The position numbers were made by a program, and so were the translations under genes. The notes below the pieces were generated by a model. The model had not been told where the DNA came from. It saw only the letters and a program-made list of their open reading frames with translations, and did no database searches. Source: Polytrichum commune (Eukaryota > Streptophyta > Polytrichopsida > Polytrichales > Polytrichaceae). From it: 64,000 bases of DNA. Below are positions 63,301 through 64,000 of this stretch, piece after piece (positions within the stretch are counted from its first letter, which is position 1; each line of letters opens with the position of its first letter). The stretch covers positions 29,696,001 to 29,760,000 of the forward strand of contig OX485804.1 of NCBI GenBank assembly GCA_950295325.1. Reading direction: 5' to 3'.

Positions 63301-64000
63301 CCTTATTTCCTTATAAAACTAAAATAACTATCTCACATTGGGACCCCCACCTAGGCACATGGCTCAACTCAAATATCTTATGAGAAGGACGGAACTCTCA
63401 TACAAAGATCAAGTACCCACAAAAAGTCAAAATACGATTGTTGAACAAAACAACAATCGGTTCATGTATTTGCTCCTTCCATGGTCAACAAGTGTACCCT
63501 ACATACTTGTCGCTTCATTTCTTCCGCTTAAACTAGCTATGTGCCGTAAAGGTTCGTATGACTAATCTTCTCCTTGCATTACCACTTAAAGGTCCAAAAG
63601 GTCTCTAATAGACATCATGACATCGTCCAAAGGTGATGTTAACCTACTCAATGTTAATTTAGGTCGACAATGAATGGAAAATCATCCTACCTTAAATCAA
63701 GCCATTTATAAATTGCATTGTTGTAATTGGAGCATACATGTATATAAACAAACGATAAGGAATTTAGAGTCATATGAATGCATATCATATAGATCTTATC
63801 ATTATTATTACAAAATTTCACTCCTATGTATAGTAGGTTGTGTTGAATACAATTTCAATCTCATATACATAATAGACTATGGTTTTAATATTTGTTTGGG
63901 GGTTTAGGATTTTCCCCTCTCAAATTAGGGGTCTAGTAAAAACCTACCCCCTACATACTTATGCTTGATTCATTGCAACTTTTTTTCATTAGATAAATTT
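60330..64000. other. intergenic, repeat-derived, no gene recognised
   Basis: No exon series, RNA gene or complete element found. A GC-richer patch at about 61260-61400 may be a retroelement fragment. A phrase around 63220-63260 (GTCCACATGGTTAAATGG) matches dispersed copies near 12240 and 36900. Confidence 0.5.

Overview
This window looks like plant nuclear DNA. It is AT-rich and intron-dense, and about three quarters of it is transposon debris. Three protein-coding genes can be rebuilt exon by exon. Their splice phases close perfectly, and their products match plant proteins I know: VPS53, ATG3 and a DUF218-domain membrane protein. CT-rich leaders and AAACCCTA-like telo-boxes upstream of the genes also fit a land plant. 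The lineage cannot be fixed from the sequence. The degraded retroelement type at 23-26 kb and 44-45 kb reminds me of elements in bryophytes and algae, but that is only recollection.

Layout. 411-10,259 (minus): 21 exons of VPS53, a subunit of the GARP/EARP vesicle-tethering complexes; the last roughly 150 codons lie off the left edge. 10,260-10,920: its promoter, with a divergent CT-rich leader and an orphan first exon on the plus strand. 10.9-14.6 kb: repeat-derived sequence. 14,688-17,905 (minus): complete ATG3 (nine exons, 308 aa), the E2-like enzyme that conjugates ATG8 to phosphatidylethanolamine; its promoter lies at about 18-19 kb. 19.1-23.2 kb: several short inverted-repeat elements, one nested inside the terminal repeat of another. 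23,371-25,942 (minus): a decayed retroelement reading frame, split by a 0.9-kb inverted-repeat insertion. About 30.8-34,810 (plus): complete DUF218 gene (four coding exons, 345 aa) with a spliced 5' leader. 35-64 kb: no convincing host gene.

The 35-64 kb stretch holds three classes of element. First, PIF/Harbinger-like MITEs with 3-bp TAA target duplications. Second, a Mutator-like element with a 9-bp duplication and an internal 3 x 170-bp tandem array. Third, two near-identical 997-bp LTR-like blocks in opposite orientation, each paired with a 275-bp block in an order that cannot come from a simple palindrome. A second decayed copy of the retroelement cassette lies at about 44.1-45.2 kb.

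Two of the host genes act in membrane traffic and autophagy, but they look independent and do not form a cluster. The most unusual content is the retroelement cassette. It has a methyltransferase-like segment followed by an RHN / Cys-cluster / (RPD)xLC / EFTYCNDR segment that resembles a restriction-like endonuclease. The same 3' module recurs in the 44-kb copy.
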